From Fallopia convolvulus (lineage: Eukaryota > Streptophyta > Magnoliopsida > Caryophyllales > Polygonaceae): 64,000 nt of DNA. This document shows, one piece after another, positions 12,121 to 24,403 of this stretch (its first letter is position 1; every line of letters starts with the position of its first letter). Location: NCBI GenBank assembly GCA_964016875.1, contig OZ024726.1:52068825-52132824 (forward strand). Reading direction: 5' to 3'. A program made the position numbers and the translations under genes. The notes under the pieces are model-generated. The model saw only the letters and a list, made by a program, of their open reading frames with translations. It ran no database searches and was not told where the DNA came from.

Positions 12121-13756
12121 TAAGAATTACGAAATTTGCAAGTTAAAAGTGATCAGTTTTAACGTTTACGATTTGTCGTACGGATATTAACTTTATCGTG
12201 AAATTTTTTCATTATATTCTAATATTTAATCATCAATTTTGTATGATTGCCAATTTGAAAATTTGGTACGATTTTTCATTATTTTTATCTTTGCACATGG
12301 TTATTATATTGTAAATGATAGTTTTTTGTAGATAAGACAAGTATAAATTTTTTAGAAATATCCTTACATATATAAACTTAATCAAAATTTAAAAAATGCA
12401 AAGAAATAATACAGTAATTCTATCCATATGTACGACGAATAAAAATAATAATTTAATATATTAGAGAAAAATAGATAAGTTTTTTAATCCATAAATATGA
12501 TAAATATAAAATCATTTTTATAGCTTTTCTACCTATAAGTATATTTATAATATTAAGTTTTTATCCATAAATATGACAAATATAAAATAGTAATTTAATA
12601 TCCCAACTATCATTTTTACTTCAAAATGCCATAAGAAATTAATTTAATATCTCTAAATGAAATAGATAACTTTTATATCTATAAGTATAAAATATGGACT
12701 ATATTTTAATTTACGGGATTTCAATATTAACTTTTCATATTCTTTCATATTAACTTTTTATTAAAAATTATACTAACGTTTTTAATTAGTATGAACCATA
12801 TTTTCAATCATATAATTTTATATTAATTTCGGATATATATATTAATTTTTTGTTTAGAAGTATGTCAATGTTTTTAATGAATATTGACCATAGTTTTCAT
12901 ATTAATTTCGAATTTTTCAATATTTAATTTTCTATGCTTAAGAATGATAAATTTTTAAATTTTCATCCATAAATATGTTGGGTTTTATATATTAAAGTTC
13001 TATCTATAAATATGATAGTTAAATACAATATTGTCATTAAATTTTAATTTCAATCACCATAATTTTATTTACGAAATCGTTTATATTCATATTGCATCCA
13101 TAAGTATCCCCGCACTTTTTTAATTAATATGAACCATGTTTTTATGCTAGAATTTATATTAACTTTTAAATTTTCTGAGATTAATTTTTCATTCACAAAT
13201 ATGACAACTTTTTAAATTTTCTATCCATAATATGCATGGTGATTTTTTATACCATTTTTATATCATTAAGTATGATAATGTATTAATTAATATCGGTATA
13301 GATATGTTAGTTTTACAAAATATTGATTTTCTATTCATAAGTTTGTTGATTTTTTATATTACGGATCCCATAATAAATAAATAAAAATTTATGGATCCCT
13401 TAATGTTAAACCAGTTAATCGGGTCAATTCAGTCACGTTTAGGCTCGGTCATTTCAGGTTCGGTTGAGTACAAGTTCATGTGATTCAAATTTACGGGTTG
13501 GTTAGGTCAATTCATTGCGGGTTTTTTTGCAGATTCGGGTCAACCCAATGAGTTAAGAGCCCCAACTTTTGTATGCTTATTACATAAATATAATAAATAA
13601 TATTTTTAAGAATAAGATAATATTTGTATTCATTTTTATTATAAAAGATACTATTATAATTAACTGAAATATTTATAACACCTATATCATATTTAAATAA
13701 TATATTATAATTTTTACTTAAAAAAGTCCCCAGACAAGGCCGGGGTCATAAACTAG
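12121..13756 (+). repeat. 1.6-kb direct repeat, left copy
   Basis: This block is repeated with many substitutions and small indels at 14925-16558. Shared landmarks include ACGATTTGTCGTAC, GACCATATTTT-type words, TTAATCGGGTC and the terminal AACTAGT. It is the shared 3' body of two related Helitrons. Confidence 0.75.
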
Positions 13757-13758
13757 TA

Positions 13759-16558
13759 TCTTCTAAACCTGAAGCACTTTTGGGCAAATCCGTCATTATG
13801 AATTTATATCCCAGCCAACCTATTTTTAATAATGATTTTTTAATAAATTATGTATTATGTAATTCTATTACCTTATGGAATTTCCAATTTTATCCACTCA
13901 CCTTACTTAATAATTTTTTTTTATCAATTGTATATGAGATTGGATAAATTTTTTAACTCTATCCATTATTTTTATCTTTGTTCATATCCATTATATTAAA
14001 GTATTTAATTATCTTATATTCATATAGAATAAATAAAATATACTGTATAAGAATTTATATATTTTTTCAATTTACTATGAGATTGGATAACTTTTTATCT
14101 TTATCATTCTTTTTATCTTTGTTCATGTTCATTATATTGTAATATTTAATTATCTTCTGTCCATATAATATACATAAAATATACTACATAATTGATCTTA
14201 TGGTTAATTTTTTCGCTATTACGGTTTGTACGTACAATATTTATAGAAATTATACTATATGGATAACGAAATTTGCAAAAAGTATAGTTGAAATTGATCA
14301 ATTTTAACGATTACGATTTGTCGTACAGATATTAACTTTATCTTGAATTTTTTTTCATTATATTCTAATATTTAATTTTGGTATGATTATCAATGTGAAA
14401 ATTTGTACGAGTTTTCATTATTTTTATCTTTGCACATGTTTATTATATTGTAAATGATTGTTTTTTGTAGATAAGATTGGTATAATTTTTAATAATAATT
14501 TTTATTTAATTATATATTATGTAATTCAATCACCATATGGAATTTCAAATTTTATGCACTTTACGTAATAATTTTTTTTTATCAATTTACTATGAGATTT
14601 GATATATTTTTAACTCTACCCACTATTCTTTGTTCATTTTCATAATATTATAATATTTAATTATCTTATATCCATTACCCATATAGTATAAATAAAATAT
14701 ATTGTATAAGAATTTATATTATTTTTTTCAATTTACTATGAGATTGGATAACTTTTTCTCTCTACCATTAATTTTTATTTTTGTTCATGTTCATTATATT
14801 GTAATATTTAATCATCTTCTATCCATATAATATATATAAAATATACTACATAATTGATCGTATGGTTCTTTTGTTAACGATTACGGTTTGTACGTACAAT
14901 ATTTATAAAAAATTATATTATATGGATAACGAAATTTGCAAAAAGTATAGTTAAAATTGATCAATTTTAACGATTACGATTTGTCGTACTGATATTAACT
15001 TTATCTTGAAATTTTTTTCATTATATTCTAATATTTAATTATCAATTTGGTTTGATTATCAATTTGAAAATTTGGTACGATTTTTCATTATTCTTATCTT
15101 TGCACAAGTTTATTATACAGTAAATGATATTTTTTTTTAGATAAGATAGGTATAATTTTTTAGAAATATCCATATCAATTTAATCAAAATTAAACAAATA
15201 CAAAGAAATAATACAATAATTCTATCCAAATGTATGACACATAAAAAATACTAATTTAATATATTATAGTAAAATAGATAAGTTTTTTTAATCCATAAAT
15301 ATGATAAATATAAAATCATTTTTTATAGCTTTTATATCTATAAGTATATTTTTAATATTAAGTTTCTATCCATAAATATGACAAATATAAAATAGTAATA
15401 TCATATCCCAACTATCCTTTTTTACTTAAAAATTCCATAATAAATTAATTTAATATCTCTAAATGAAATAGATAACTTTTATATCTATAAGTATAAAATA
15501 TGGACCATATTTTAATTTACGGGTTTTAAATATTATATTTTCAGATACTTTTATATTAGATTTTTATTTAAAAATATACTAACTATTTTAATTAATATGA
15601 ACCATATTTTTAATCATGTATTTTTATATAAATTTCGTATTTGTTATATTAATTTTTTGCTTATAAGTATGTCAATGTTTTTAATGAATATTGACCATAT
15701 TTTTTATATTAATTTTGAATTTTTCAATATTAATTTTCTATGCTTAAGAATGATAACTTTTTAAATTTTCATCCATAAATATGTCGGATTTTATATATTA
15801 ATGTTTTATCTATAAATATGATAGTTAAACACAATATTGTCATTAAATTTGAATTTCAAGTACCATAGTTTTAGTTACGAAATTGTTTATATTAATATTG
15901 CATCCATAACGATACCCACACTTTTTTAATTAATATGGACCATGTTTTTAATTCTGGAATTTATATTAACTTTTAGATTTTCGTAGATTAGTTTTTCATT
16001 CACAAATATGACAACTTTTAAATTTTCTATTCATAAGCATGATCATTTTTATACTCTTTTTATATTAATAAGTATGACAATTTTTAAGTAATATCGGTAT
16101 AGATATGTTATATTTTATAATATATTAATTTTCTATTCATAAGTATGTTGATTTTTTATATTACAGATCCCTTAATAAATAAATAAAAAATTATTGATCC
16201 CTTAATGTTAAAAAAGTTAATCGGGTCAGTTCGGTTGAGTACAAGTTCATGTCATTAAAATTTACGGGTTGATTGAGTCAATTCATTGAGGTTTTTGTTC
16301 GGAATCGTGTCAAGTGTCAACCCAATGAGTTAAGAACGTTAACTTTTGTATGATTATTACATAAATATTTTAAATAACATTTTTAAGAATAAGATAATAT
16401 TTGTATTCATTTTAATAATAAAAGATATTATTATAATTAACTTAAATGTTTATAATATTATTTTATTATATAAATTATAATACATATAGCATATTTAAAT
16501 AATATATTATAATTTTTATTTAAAAAAGTCGCCGGGAAAGGCCCGGGTCATCAACTAG
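13759..16558 (+). mobile_element. Helitron B, head-to-tail with Helitron A
   Basis: It starts TCTTCTAAACCTGAAGCACT two bases after Helitron A ends. It finishes with a GCCGGG...CCCGGG-type hairpin (about 16531-16547), TCATCAACTAG and a T. The last 1.6 kb is a diverged copy of Helitron A. Its 5' third is tandemly duplicated: about 13830-14490 recurs at 14510-15130, including the phrase ACGGTTTGTACGTACAATAT. No coding capacity is present. Confidence 0.65.
14925..16558 (+). repeat. 1.6-kb direct repeat, right copy
   Basis: Partner of 12121-13756. The order of landmarks is the same from the GAAATTTGCA start to the TCATCAACTAG end. A further partial copy of its first 200 bases lies at about 14262-14490. 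Confidence 0.75.
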
Positions 16559-17066
16559 TCCTATAACTGTTTGTGTGTAATATTGTAATTGAGTGCACGT
16601 GACTTGTTTTATTAAGGGTGCATTATATTACAACCGACTATGCATAATTGTGCAAATGAATGTGCTTAATCCTATAAGTTATTGTTCATCATCCTATTAT
16701 CATTTGTGCATAATATTGTAACTAAGTGTGCATGACTTTTACACACTTATTATAAGTTTATCATGTACACTTAATTAAAAAAGTTACGCACAGTCGAAAA
16801 TTATGCACAATCAATAGTAAACTTATGCACAATCATTTATTAAGATTATCATGCACACTAAGATAAAAAAATTCATGCACAATCAATACAAGATCATACA
16901 CATTCAGTAAAAAAAATTACGCACAATCATTTGCAACATTCTGCACCCTCAAATTAAAAAAAAATCAAGGTTTTTGATTTTTCTAAATCGGACAACCAAA
17001 ACGTGTTTTTAGTTCTCTCCATAGATATTGACTATTCTTTCATGATCCATTCTCAAATATTATTAG

Positions 17067-18530
17067 GTATATTGAATTTTCACACATTTTTTAAAGACAT
17101 AGGATAAGAATCTAGATATAGTGGGATATATAATCTGAATCATCATAAATTAGCTTTTTAATTAATAATGATAATAGATTAATGACCGGAAGGTATTTTA
17201 AAACGATTTCATGCAAGGTTATCAAGATTGGGATCCTAGGTTTGATCGTTGAAGGTCTTTTGAATCAGATCGTAAGATCGGATCACTAAATCATAAGATC
17301 CTACATTATAACTAAAAGTAAGCAAGAATAACTTAATAGATTATATATATTTTGTTATATATAAAGTAAGAAAATGATAAACTTTATTAATTTAATTATT
17401 AAAAATATTGTAAGATGAACCAGTCTAACTATTTTAATGGAAATGAGACGTTAAATATATACGTATTTCATATTTTTTTAAAAATGCTTTTAATTAAAAG
17501 TTAGTATTAGTGTAATTGAGATAATGCAAAAAAGGGGATGCATGATGCATGTGTGGGAGTGAGTGAGTAGACTGACTTGGGTGTCTCTTCTTGCATCGTA
17601 CGACAGGTAACCGGTGGTCAACACACACTTTGCATCTCCGACACCATCAATCCAACAACGTCCATCTACGCACGTGCCCCCTTACCATTCTCACGTGCAC
17701 CCCTCTATCATTCACCTCCCGATTCCTTGTCAATTTCAAGATTCGATATTCCAATAACGTATAACCAAAACTATTGCATTCATAAGATCGATTCGTTCAA
17801 TGGATCTAGTTTACAAGGCTGAACTAGTGTATATTCGGTTTCGTTTATCGAGTAGATTTGTTGTGAATCGAGAGAAGCCAATTAACTTCATAGCTAAGAA
17901 ACGATTGTGATACTTTTGGCATTAATTTTGTACTCCGTTATATATATGTGTGTATTGATTTTATACTATGTGTAAATTAATTACTTTACAATGTGTGTAT
18001 GTGATTTATTCACCTCTTTCTTTGTTTTTTCACACATTTTCATCAAGGTTTTTACATATATCACTTTGGATCGTGAGGTTTGAGTTGATCGGGAGATTGT
18101 GGAGTTCAAATCACTTAAATTGCACCGGACATCAGCTTCTCCTTTTTTACTCTTTCTTTGGCGATTAGTCAATTTCTTTACTTACGCTAAATGTATTCAT
18201 GGTATCATAATACGAATTATCGATCCAAACTTTTTTTTTTAAATTGCATTGATTGATCACTAAATGGAGCAATTTCGAAAGTTTTGGAAAAAAGAAAAAG
18301 ATTATGAAAACATGACGAACGATGGTAAAAAAAATCTCTAGCGTTATTGTCTTGTCGACAACAATGGTCAATTTTCTTTTATTTAGTATAATAATCATCT
18401 ATGATTATCTCTGATTTCACAGGTACATAATGTACAAATCGGTGAGAATCGCACTCCCTACTAAAAATAAATTGTTTGCATCAATGAAACACTAACTTGA
18501 TTAGCAAAGAGTGATAAAAAATAAATCGGT
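17067..18530. other. intergenic sequence without a supported gene
   Basis: Mostly AT-rich. A less AT-rich stretch at about 17570-17720 has ACGTG cores near 17672 and 17693 and an 81-codon frame, but no domain, no likely splice partner and no transcript-like continuation, so I do not call a gene. Small frames at 17968-18398 on both strands overlap one another and look like chance. Confidence 0.4.
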
Positions 18531-18708
18531 TTTTCTATCCTATGCCCTTAGGGCATAGGTTAAGTTTTCTATTGTTAGAAACTAAAACCCTAAAAGGAAA
18601 TTAATGAACCCTATTGAAAAAATCATTTAAACCAAAATTAATAAAACTCAACAAAATATTTCCATTTTAAGGCTTTTAACCTATGCCCTAAGGGCATAGG
18701 TTAGAAAA
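18531..18708. repeat. MITE-like family, copy 2 of 3 (best preserved)
   Basis: The left end reads TTTTCTATCCTATGCCC and the right end is its inverse, GGGCATAGGTTAGAAAA. Each end also contains its own small palindrome (CCTATGCCC-TTA-GGGCATAGG on the left, CCTATGCCC-TAA-GGGCATAGG on the right), so four inverted arms exist in 178 bp. The interior carries ACTAAAACCCTAAAAGG. No coding capacity. Confidence 0.75.
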
Positions 18709-19426
18709 ATCGAAAATAAATACACAGACATATAGATACATGAATAGTACTCCCTCCGTCCCATAATGTTCGTCCACTTTCCATATTCGTCGTCCCGAAA
18801 TGTTCGTCGTACTATCCCCTCTTTCCATTTATGTCTACACTTTATTCAATCTCTTTCCTATTTTATCTACACTTTATTCACTCTCTTTCCTACTTTATCT
18901 TTTTCACTCTCTCTTCTCCTCTTTACTCCATTGAAATAACCTCCATTAAAATCACCTTCATTAAAATCATTTCCATAGCCCAATGAATTTTTTTTCACGT
19001 TGATTTTAAGAGAACCAAATTTTTTTGTTCACTCTCTCTGGTTTTTTGAACCCATTTCAATGGCAGCCCAAAACTTTGCCTTTCCTCTCTATTGCCTTGC
19101 CCAAAACCGAGCCAACCCAAAACCGAGCCTTGCCCCACCATAAAACCCTAAGCATGATGCTTTAAATCTCACATGAAGCTTCTGGATCTCTTCCATCTCT
19201 CTAAACACCATCTCTTGCAAACCCTAGTGGTGGCGGCGCAAGAGAGCTTTGTCTTACTCTCTGAAATATTGCCTTCCTCTCTCGAATTTTTTCTCGATTT
19301 GGCTCAAATTCCTTCGATCGGTCATTTCTTTATCGGTTTTCTTCCTCTGATTTCTTCCTCGTTCCTTCCCTCTCCTTTCTTCCTTTGAATATTGGCTAAT
19401 TCGGGTGTTGGATGTCTTTGTTGAAG

Positions 19427-19774
19427 ATGGATCGTAAGTGCTTTCACTCCATGAGTGACGAGGAAGTGGATGCCTTCTTCGCCCGTCTGATGATGATGAT
19501 GGCCTGTCTTCGACTCCCTCCGATTCTATCCATGCTCCCAGCATCCGAGGTGTGAGTGGAGCTATGGGTGCAAGGGAAACCATTCCTTTAGTCCTGGTCA
19601 GTCTGAGGAGTCTGTTGAGGGCTTCTTGCGGTCCGAAGATGAGGACTCTGTTGACCAAACACGTCTTCCCTTGTCTCCGGGGAATGGTGTGAAAGTGGGA
19701 GCTCAAGATTCAACTTCTAATGACCCTAAAGAGATTGATGGCGTAGTAGCATTAGATTTGAAGCCTGATGCTTA
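19427..19774 (+). pseudogene. decayed coding-like segment inside the mariner element
   Basis: Opposite to the transposase strand, an ATG frame reads MDRKCFHSMSDEEVDAFF and then loses sense. Coding-like sequence continues in the second frame (DDDDGLSSTPSDSIHAPSI) and then the third (GQSEESVEGFLRSEDEDS ... VVALDLKPDA, stop). Its acidic, Ser-rich but balanced composition across three frames suggests one original reading frame broken by at least two indels. I do not recognise the family. It could be a captured host fragment or a former accessory frame of the element. Confidence 0.45.
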
Positions 19775-20253
19775 GATAAGTCCCCTTTGAACTTGTATTA
19801 GCTTCTGTTTTATTTGCATGGTGTGTTGGACATGTTTCTTCTGTTGTGCGTCCCCTTTTGAATGCTTGACATTGATGTTATGAATTGAGAAGCTTCATGT
19901 GGTTGATCTCTGTTGAAACTGATGTTGAGATGTGTTTCTGCTGGCCTGTTGTATGCTTGATTTTGTGGATGATATGGAATGACATTGAGCTAGTGATTTG
20001 TGTTGTATGAATGTGTTGGCATATGTGCATTGATTTCTTTGAATGCATTATTGATGGGTGTATGTTGTAGTCTGAAATGGATGCTTTGTATGATGTGTCT
20101 CCTATCAGTTAAAACTTGTGCTTACATGACAATCAATGAAGAGAACTTGCTTTGTGTTCTTAGAGAAAAAAAAAATTTTGGTAATCGATGAAGAAATTTT
20201 TTTGGAAGCCTGAGATTCACATTCTGATTTCATACTACCATTACATACAATTG

Positions 20254-20504
20254 GAAACCGGCCATGAATATGTGGCTGAATTGAGGCCTTTGTATGTGAA
20301 TGAGTTTTGTGGAATTGGTTTTTAATCAATGATGCAAAAGGGGAAAACTGAGATTGCCTTTTTTTTAATCACTGATGAGTTTTTTATGAACTGAGAATAC
20401 AAATCACATATATCTACAGATTTGTTGATATACTATAGGAAACCGGCCTTGAATGTGGCTGAATTGAGGCTTTTGTATTTCAATGAGTGTTGTGGATTGG
20501 TTTG
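20254..20504 (+). repeat. imperfect direct repeat within the mariner element
   Basis: A phrase starting GGAAACCGGCC and running through GGCTGAATTGAGGC to GATTGGTTT or GAATTGGTTT occurs at about 20254-20322 and 20440-20504. Shared spacer words (ACTGAGA, TTTTTTTTAATC) lie between and after. The unit is about 186 bp and lies beyond the 3' end of the transposase frame. Confidence 0.7.
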
Positions 20505-20906
20505 AATTCAATGATGGTTTAGGAGACACCTGAGATTTTTTTTTTAATCGATGATGAGTCCTTTAACTGAGAATGATTTCATTCAATGATGCCTATGTGG
20601 AGGATGATTTCATTCAATGATTGAATAGGGGACAACTGAGATTGCCATTTTCATTACCCACTTGGTCATTAAGATCCCAAAATGCCATATGTTTTCACTT
20701 AAATATTTACACAAAAGGCTAGTAACTACACAAAAGTGGATGAATGCTTGATTACATCCTAACTGAATTGACTATCCTCTCCAAATTCATCTTCATTGTC
20801 TTGGTCTCCATTGCTGGTTTGATTCCCCTGCATTTCTGTTTCTGGTTGTTGACCTGCTTGGCTTGCTTCTGTTGCATTTCCAACTCCATGAATTGTGTTC
20901 CATGCT

Positions 20907-22362
20907 TCAATAAACTGCCCAGCTAGGTGCTTGCACTTGTTGTGGTAAATTCCCCTCAGTTCTTAATCTGTTTTTGTTGACATGTGGGACATCATAGTCA
21001 TTGCCCCCTTTTGCTTTTAGTATCTCATTCATGACGTATTGTAATGTCATCCACACATTAGCTAGTGTTGTTGGTTGTAGCTCATAAAATGCCTCCTTCA
21101 CTGCATCCAACATGAGATCAATATTCTTGGGCATCTTTTTATGCATTAAAGATTGTATGCTTCTGAAAAACCCAAGGTCTAAGATGTTTAAATCCGGACT
21201 GTTTGGTGGTTGTTGGATTAATATGAATGTGAAGTCCTCTTGCTGATACACTTGTTGCCACCCTGCATCTTCTTGAGTGATATGAGCTTTTGCATTATCT
21301 TGTTGGATGAATATGACCTTATGCCTTGGATGTTCTGGCCATTTGGATTTTATTGCTGGGACTATCTGGTCAATTAGTATTCTCCTTGTGACATTCTTGT
21401 TGACTGATTCTACCAGCTTTGTTACAACTGTCCCCTTCTCCCTATTTTTTGATTTTCTTTTTGCTGCCTCTTGATAAGTGAATGGAAAGGATCTTTCCAT
21501 CAAATGTGCATTGCCCCTCTGAATTGAATCTTGGTATGGCAACTGCTGTTGTGAACATTACTTTTGGTATGAACTTGTTTGAGCTGGCAGCTCTATACTT
21601 TCCCCTTTCATTTTGAGCTAGATACACTCTTTGTGTCTTCTTGCTTAGATAGAACCATTTTTCATCAATATGGACGAAATCATACATGGTGTAATATTGT
21701 CTTTTAGTTTCTGCATTAGAACCTTGCAAGAGTTTTAAGATCCATTCTAACCTGGTTCTCTTGTTTGCATCTTTGAGGCCAGGGTGGAGTGGATTGGTAT
21801 GTGGCCGAATAATTTTCCTCTTGACCATTCTATGAGTTGTGCTTTTTGACACTGCTAGATGGTTGGCTAAATGTCTGATGCATGATCTGTCTCCCATGTT
21901 GATTTCAGTGATTTTTGCTGCTTCTACTTGTATTCTTTTCCTACCACACTTGTGATATTTTGTGCTAACATTGGGCACTTGTGATGCACTGTCTTGCTCC
22001 TTGTATGTGTTCCATAACCTGGATATTGTCCTTGTTGACAGATCAAATTCTAAGGCAAGATCCTTGAATGCACCCTTTGGTAGATGTCCCCCACTTGTCA
22101 CTTGTAGAAGCTTCATGAGTATGTGCATCTTTCTATCGGAGTTGAGTCTGGTCTTGTAGCGCTGAGGATGTGAACTTGCTGGTGGTTGACTTTCTGGTGT
22201 TGCTTGATGCTGACCTGCTTGTTGGTTGTCTCCATTAATGGAAGATTCTTCTTCCATGCCTCTGATTGGCTCGTTAAGATCAAGTAGGAAAACATTCTGG
22301 TCAGCGTCACAACTTTCTTCCTCTTGTGGAAATTCATTTAAGTCAAACACTGAAGCCATCAA
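20907..22362 (-). pseudogene. mariner-like (DD39D) transposase, frameshifted
   Basis: The first frame (22362 down to about 21490) has an N-terminal helix-turn-helix region (FDLSTRTISRLWNTYK, then VSKSTTHRMVKRK) and the first catalytic Asp in HIDEKWFYL. The second frame (to 20907) carries the second Asp in FIQQDNAKAH and the third in NILDLGFF. There are 39 residues between those two Asp, the spacing of plant mariner-like elements. A single indel near 21490 shifts the frame between FDGK and FPFTYQEAAK. The catalytic triad is intact, so one change separates this copy from a full frame of about 480 residues. The enzyme would bind the TIRs and cut and paste at TA. Confidence 0.88.
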
Positions 22363-23296
22363 GGCCAGACAATGATGCAGAAAAAAAAAAGATGCCCTCT
22401 CTTTTCACTAAATGCTCTGTTTTTTTTAGTAAATGTTCTTTGTTGCTCAGAAATGGAATGAATGAATGTGAAGACAGGTTAAAAGAAGAAGACTATACAG
22501 TGAAAGAAGATAGCCATCCGTGTGCTTTGTTTCTATTGGTTCATTATGTATGAGCTTGTTTCTTATTGGTTGAAGTTGAAACACACGGATTACTCTTTTG
22601 GAGTTGTAAAAATTTGCACTGGTTTTACTCATTCTATTTTTTGTATGCACTGTTTGAACAGACTGCTCCCATGTACTTTTAACCCCCTTTTTTACATTCC
22701 TTAAATAATGTGTCCTTTGTCCTTTTGGACAAACATATTGGGACAGAGGGAGTATAAAACTGATCGATGTAGACATTCAATCCCACAAAAAAGCTAATGC
22801 AGACAGGTAAAACTAAAATAAACACGTAGATATATATATATTAAAAAAAACAAGCAAATATACATCCACACATAATATATATGGTAAATATCATGTACAC
22901 ATTATGTGCAAATTATATTAATTAAACTCGTATAGAAATAACATAAAGCTCGTGTATGAATTATATAAATTTCATGCACACATAGTAAATAACTCATACA
23001 CATATATAATACGGAGTATAAAATTTATGCACATATAAACTCATGAACACGTAGTGTAAAACCCATGAACCATATAGACACAGAATAAACATTTATGAGG
23101 CTTTGACTTTGGAAAATCACAACCCTCTTTTTTCCCTCCATAAAAAAAAAATATAAGCCTAATAAAGTTTTATTCATAAATTAATTGACAATAAAAAAAT
23201 CCAACATTAGTTCATTTTTTTTAAATTACAGATGTAGGGAAATCTTTTAACTCCACAAATATATACATTTCTGACCGATCAAGGTCCAATAGAACT

Positions 23297-23402
23297 TGTT
23301 AGGATTACCATTGAAAATGCTTTATCTTGCATTATAATGTAGGATTTGATGTAATTTTGTATTATAATGTAAGATAATGCATTTTCAATGATAACATGCC
23401 CT
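23297..23402. repeat. palindromic MITE-like element
   Basis: A left arm reading CATTGAAAATGCTTTATCTT, then GCATTATAATGTA, is inverted on the right as TATTATAATGTAAGATAATG, then CATTTTCAATG. The short loop gives about 100 bp able to fold on itself. No coding. A related shorter palindrome with GTAATGCATTAT lies in a helicase intron near 53250-53300. Confidence 0.6.
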
Positions 23403-24403
23403 TAATGTCTTATGTAATTAATTTGGTTAATATTTTTTTTCAATATATGAGAGTTCTTCATATTGTAGAAATGACTATAAAGCGTGATGTAAATCTATTT
23501 GCCTATTGTATCTAGTTAAATTAATGTCGTAGAGGATTAATTAGCACTAACTAGCTAATCCAATCCGATCATTCACTAGAATCCCGAGATGGAAAAATAA
23601 ACATCTGATTCTCACACATAAAAATGTAACGTCAACCTCTAAAAACTGACATGTTACATGTATTAAGGGGATTAATTTTATGAAATGGATTAATCTGCTT
23701 ACAATCAACCCTTAAAAACCGGGAGAAATGTGACATTCGTTATTTATTACGTAGTAAATAAATTAATTGACACGGAGTATAAAATTGAAGGAAAGTGTAA
23801 ATGCAGATTTTTAAAAAAAATGGGGGTAAAGCAATTGAAATTGGGGGAGCCTGGGAGGAATGGGAGACAAATTTCCATTTGCTTTGCTGCAAAAACTTGT
23901 TCCTTGGAAATCATCAACGTCCAGACAAACACAGAAAGACTGGAGAAGAGTTCAAGAGTGTAATTAATTAACTACATGAAAAGATTCCCAATTTTGCTTC
24001 TTCTGTGTAAACAGAGATCTCTCTACTTATTGTAATTTATTAATCTGCCCTTTAAATATACTTTAATATATTTTCTCCTTTAAAGAAGGCCTGTAAACTA
24101 TTTAAATTTCCCAAGCAAATGCAGTCATTCAATTGGGGATTTTTTTAATTGTTTCTGGGTTTGCGGGGGAGAAGAAATAAAAAAAGGGGAAAACTCTTGG
24201 AAAAGGCACAAGTTTGTGTGATGGTTAATGCTCTAAAAGAATGGCCGTGGGCACTTGCATTCTTACAATTCAGACACAGAAAGAGTGTAGAGCGTGTGAG
24301 AAAGGAGAGTGAGCACAAGGTGTTTGATGAAATGCCTCAATCAGATCCAACACTTTGAGCCAGCCTTCTCCTTCTTCTTCAGAATCCAACACAGAAGGGC
24401 ATG

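Larger units (their letters stand above)
9938..13756 (+). mobile_element. Helitron A (5' end at 9938 or 10281), with a nested Helitron
   Basis: The 3' end is a CCCC...GGGG hairpin (about 13730-13746) followed by TCATAAACTAG and then T. Two candidate 5' ends follow an A: TCTATTACTAATAACTAAAG at 9938 and TCTATAACTATATATTAAAT at 10281. Both have the TC-plus-TATA style start of plant Helitrons and downstream C-rich words such as TTCTGCCACC or TTCTGGCCCC. The body is strongly AT-rich without Rep/helicase coding, so it is non-autonomous. The 3' part (12121-13756) is duplicated at 14925-16558. A minus-strand Helitron (10540-11734) is nested inside. Confidence 0.55.
9665..17066. mobile_element. inverted-repeat element split by Helitrons
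   Basis: Sequence at about 9674-9740 reappears inverted at about 16985-17050. Pairs include ATGGATC, GGAGAGAAC followed by an A-rich AAAAC, and TCGTCCGATT against AATCGGACAA. Between the arms and the Helitron block both sides carry scattered GTGCATAAT words, mostly forward on the left and as TTATGCAC on the far right, as expected for subterminal repeats of one foldback element. Removing 9938-16558 leaves an element of about 780 bp. The outer boundary and target duplication are not clear, so the superfamily is undetermined. Confidence 0.5.
18750..22752 (-). mobile_element. 4.0-kb mariner-like element with TIRs and TA duplication
   Basis: The left end CTCCCTCCGTCCCATAATGT is mirrored at the right end (CTCCCTCTGTCCCAATATGT on the minus strand). 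TA dinucleotides flank both ends (18748-18749 and 22753-22754). The minus strand encodes a plant mariner transposase near the right end. The left 2 kb is non-coding except for a decayed coding-like stretch at 19427-19774. At 4.0 kb it is at the upper end of what I expect for this class. The termini match the Stowaway at 4980-5301. Confidence 0.88.

Noticed and set aside
19254..19706. 150-codon minus-strand frame in the mariner element
   Set aside because: Basic and low complexity (KEERRGKERGRN). The plus strand of the same stretch has the more balanced, protein-like composition.
22447..22776. 109-codon minus-strand frame
   Set aside because: It runs across the mariner TIR into flanking DNA, so it cannot be a conserved gene.
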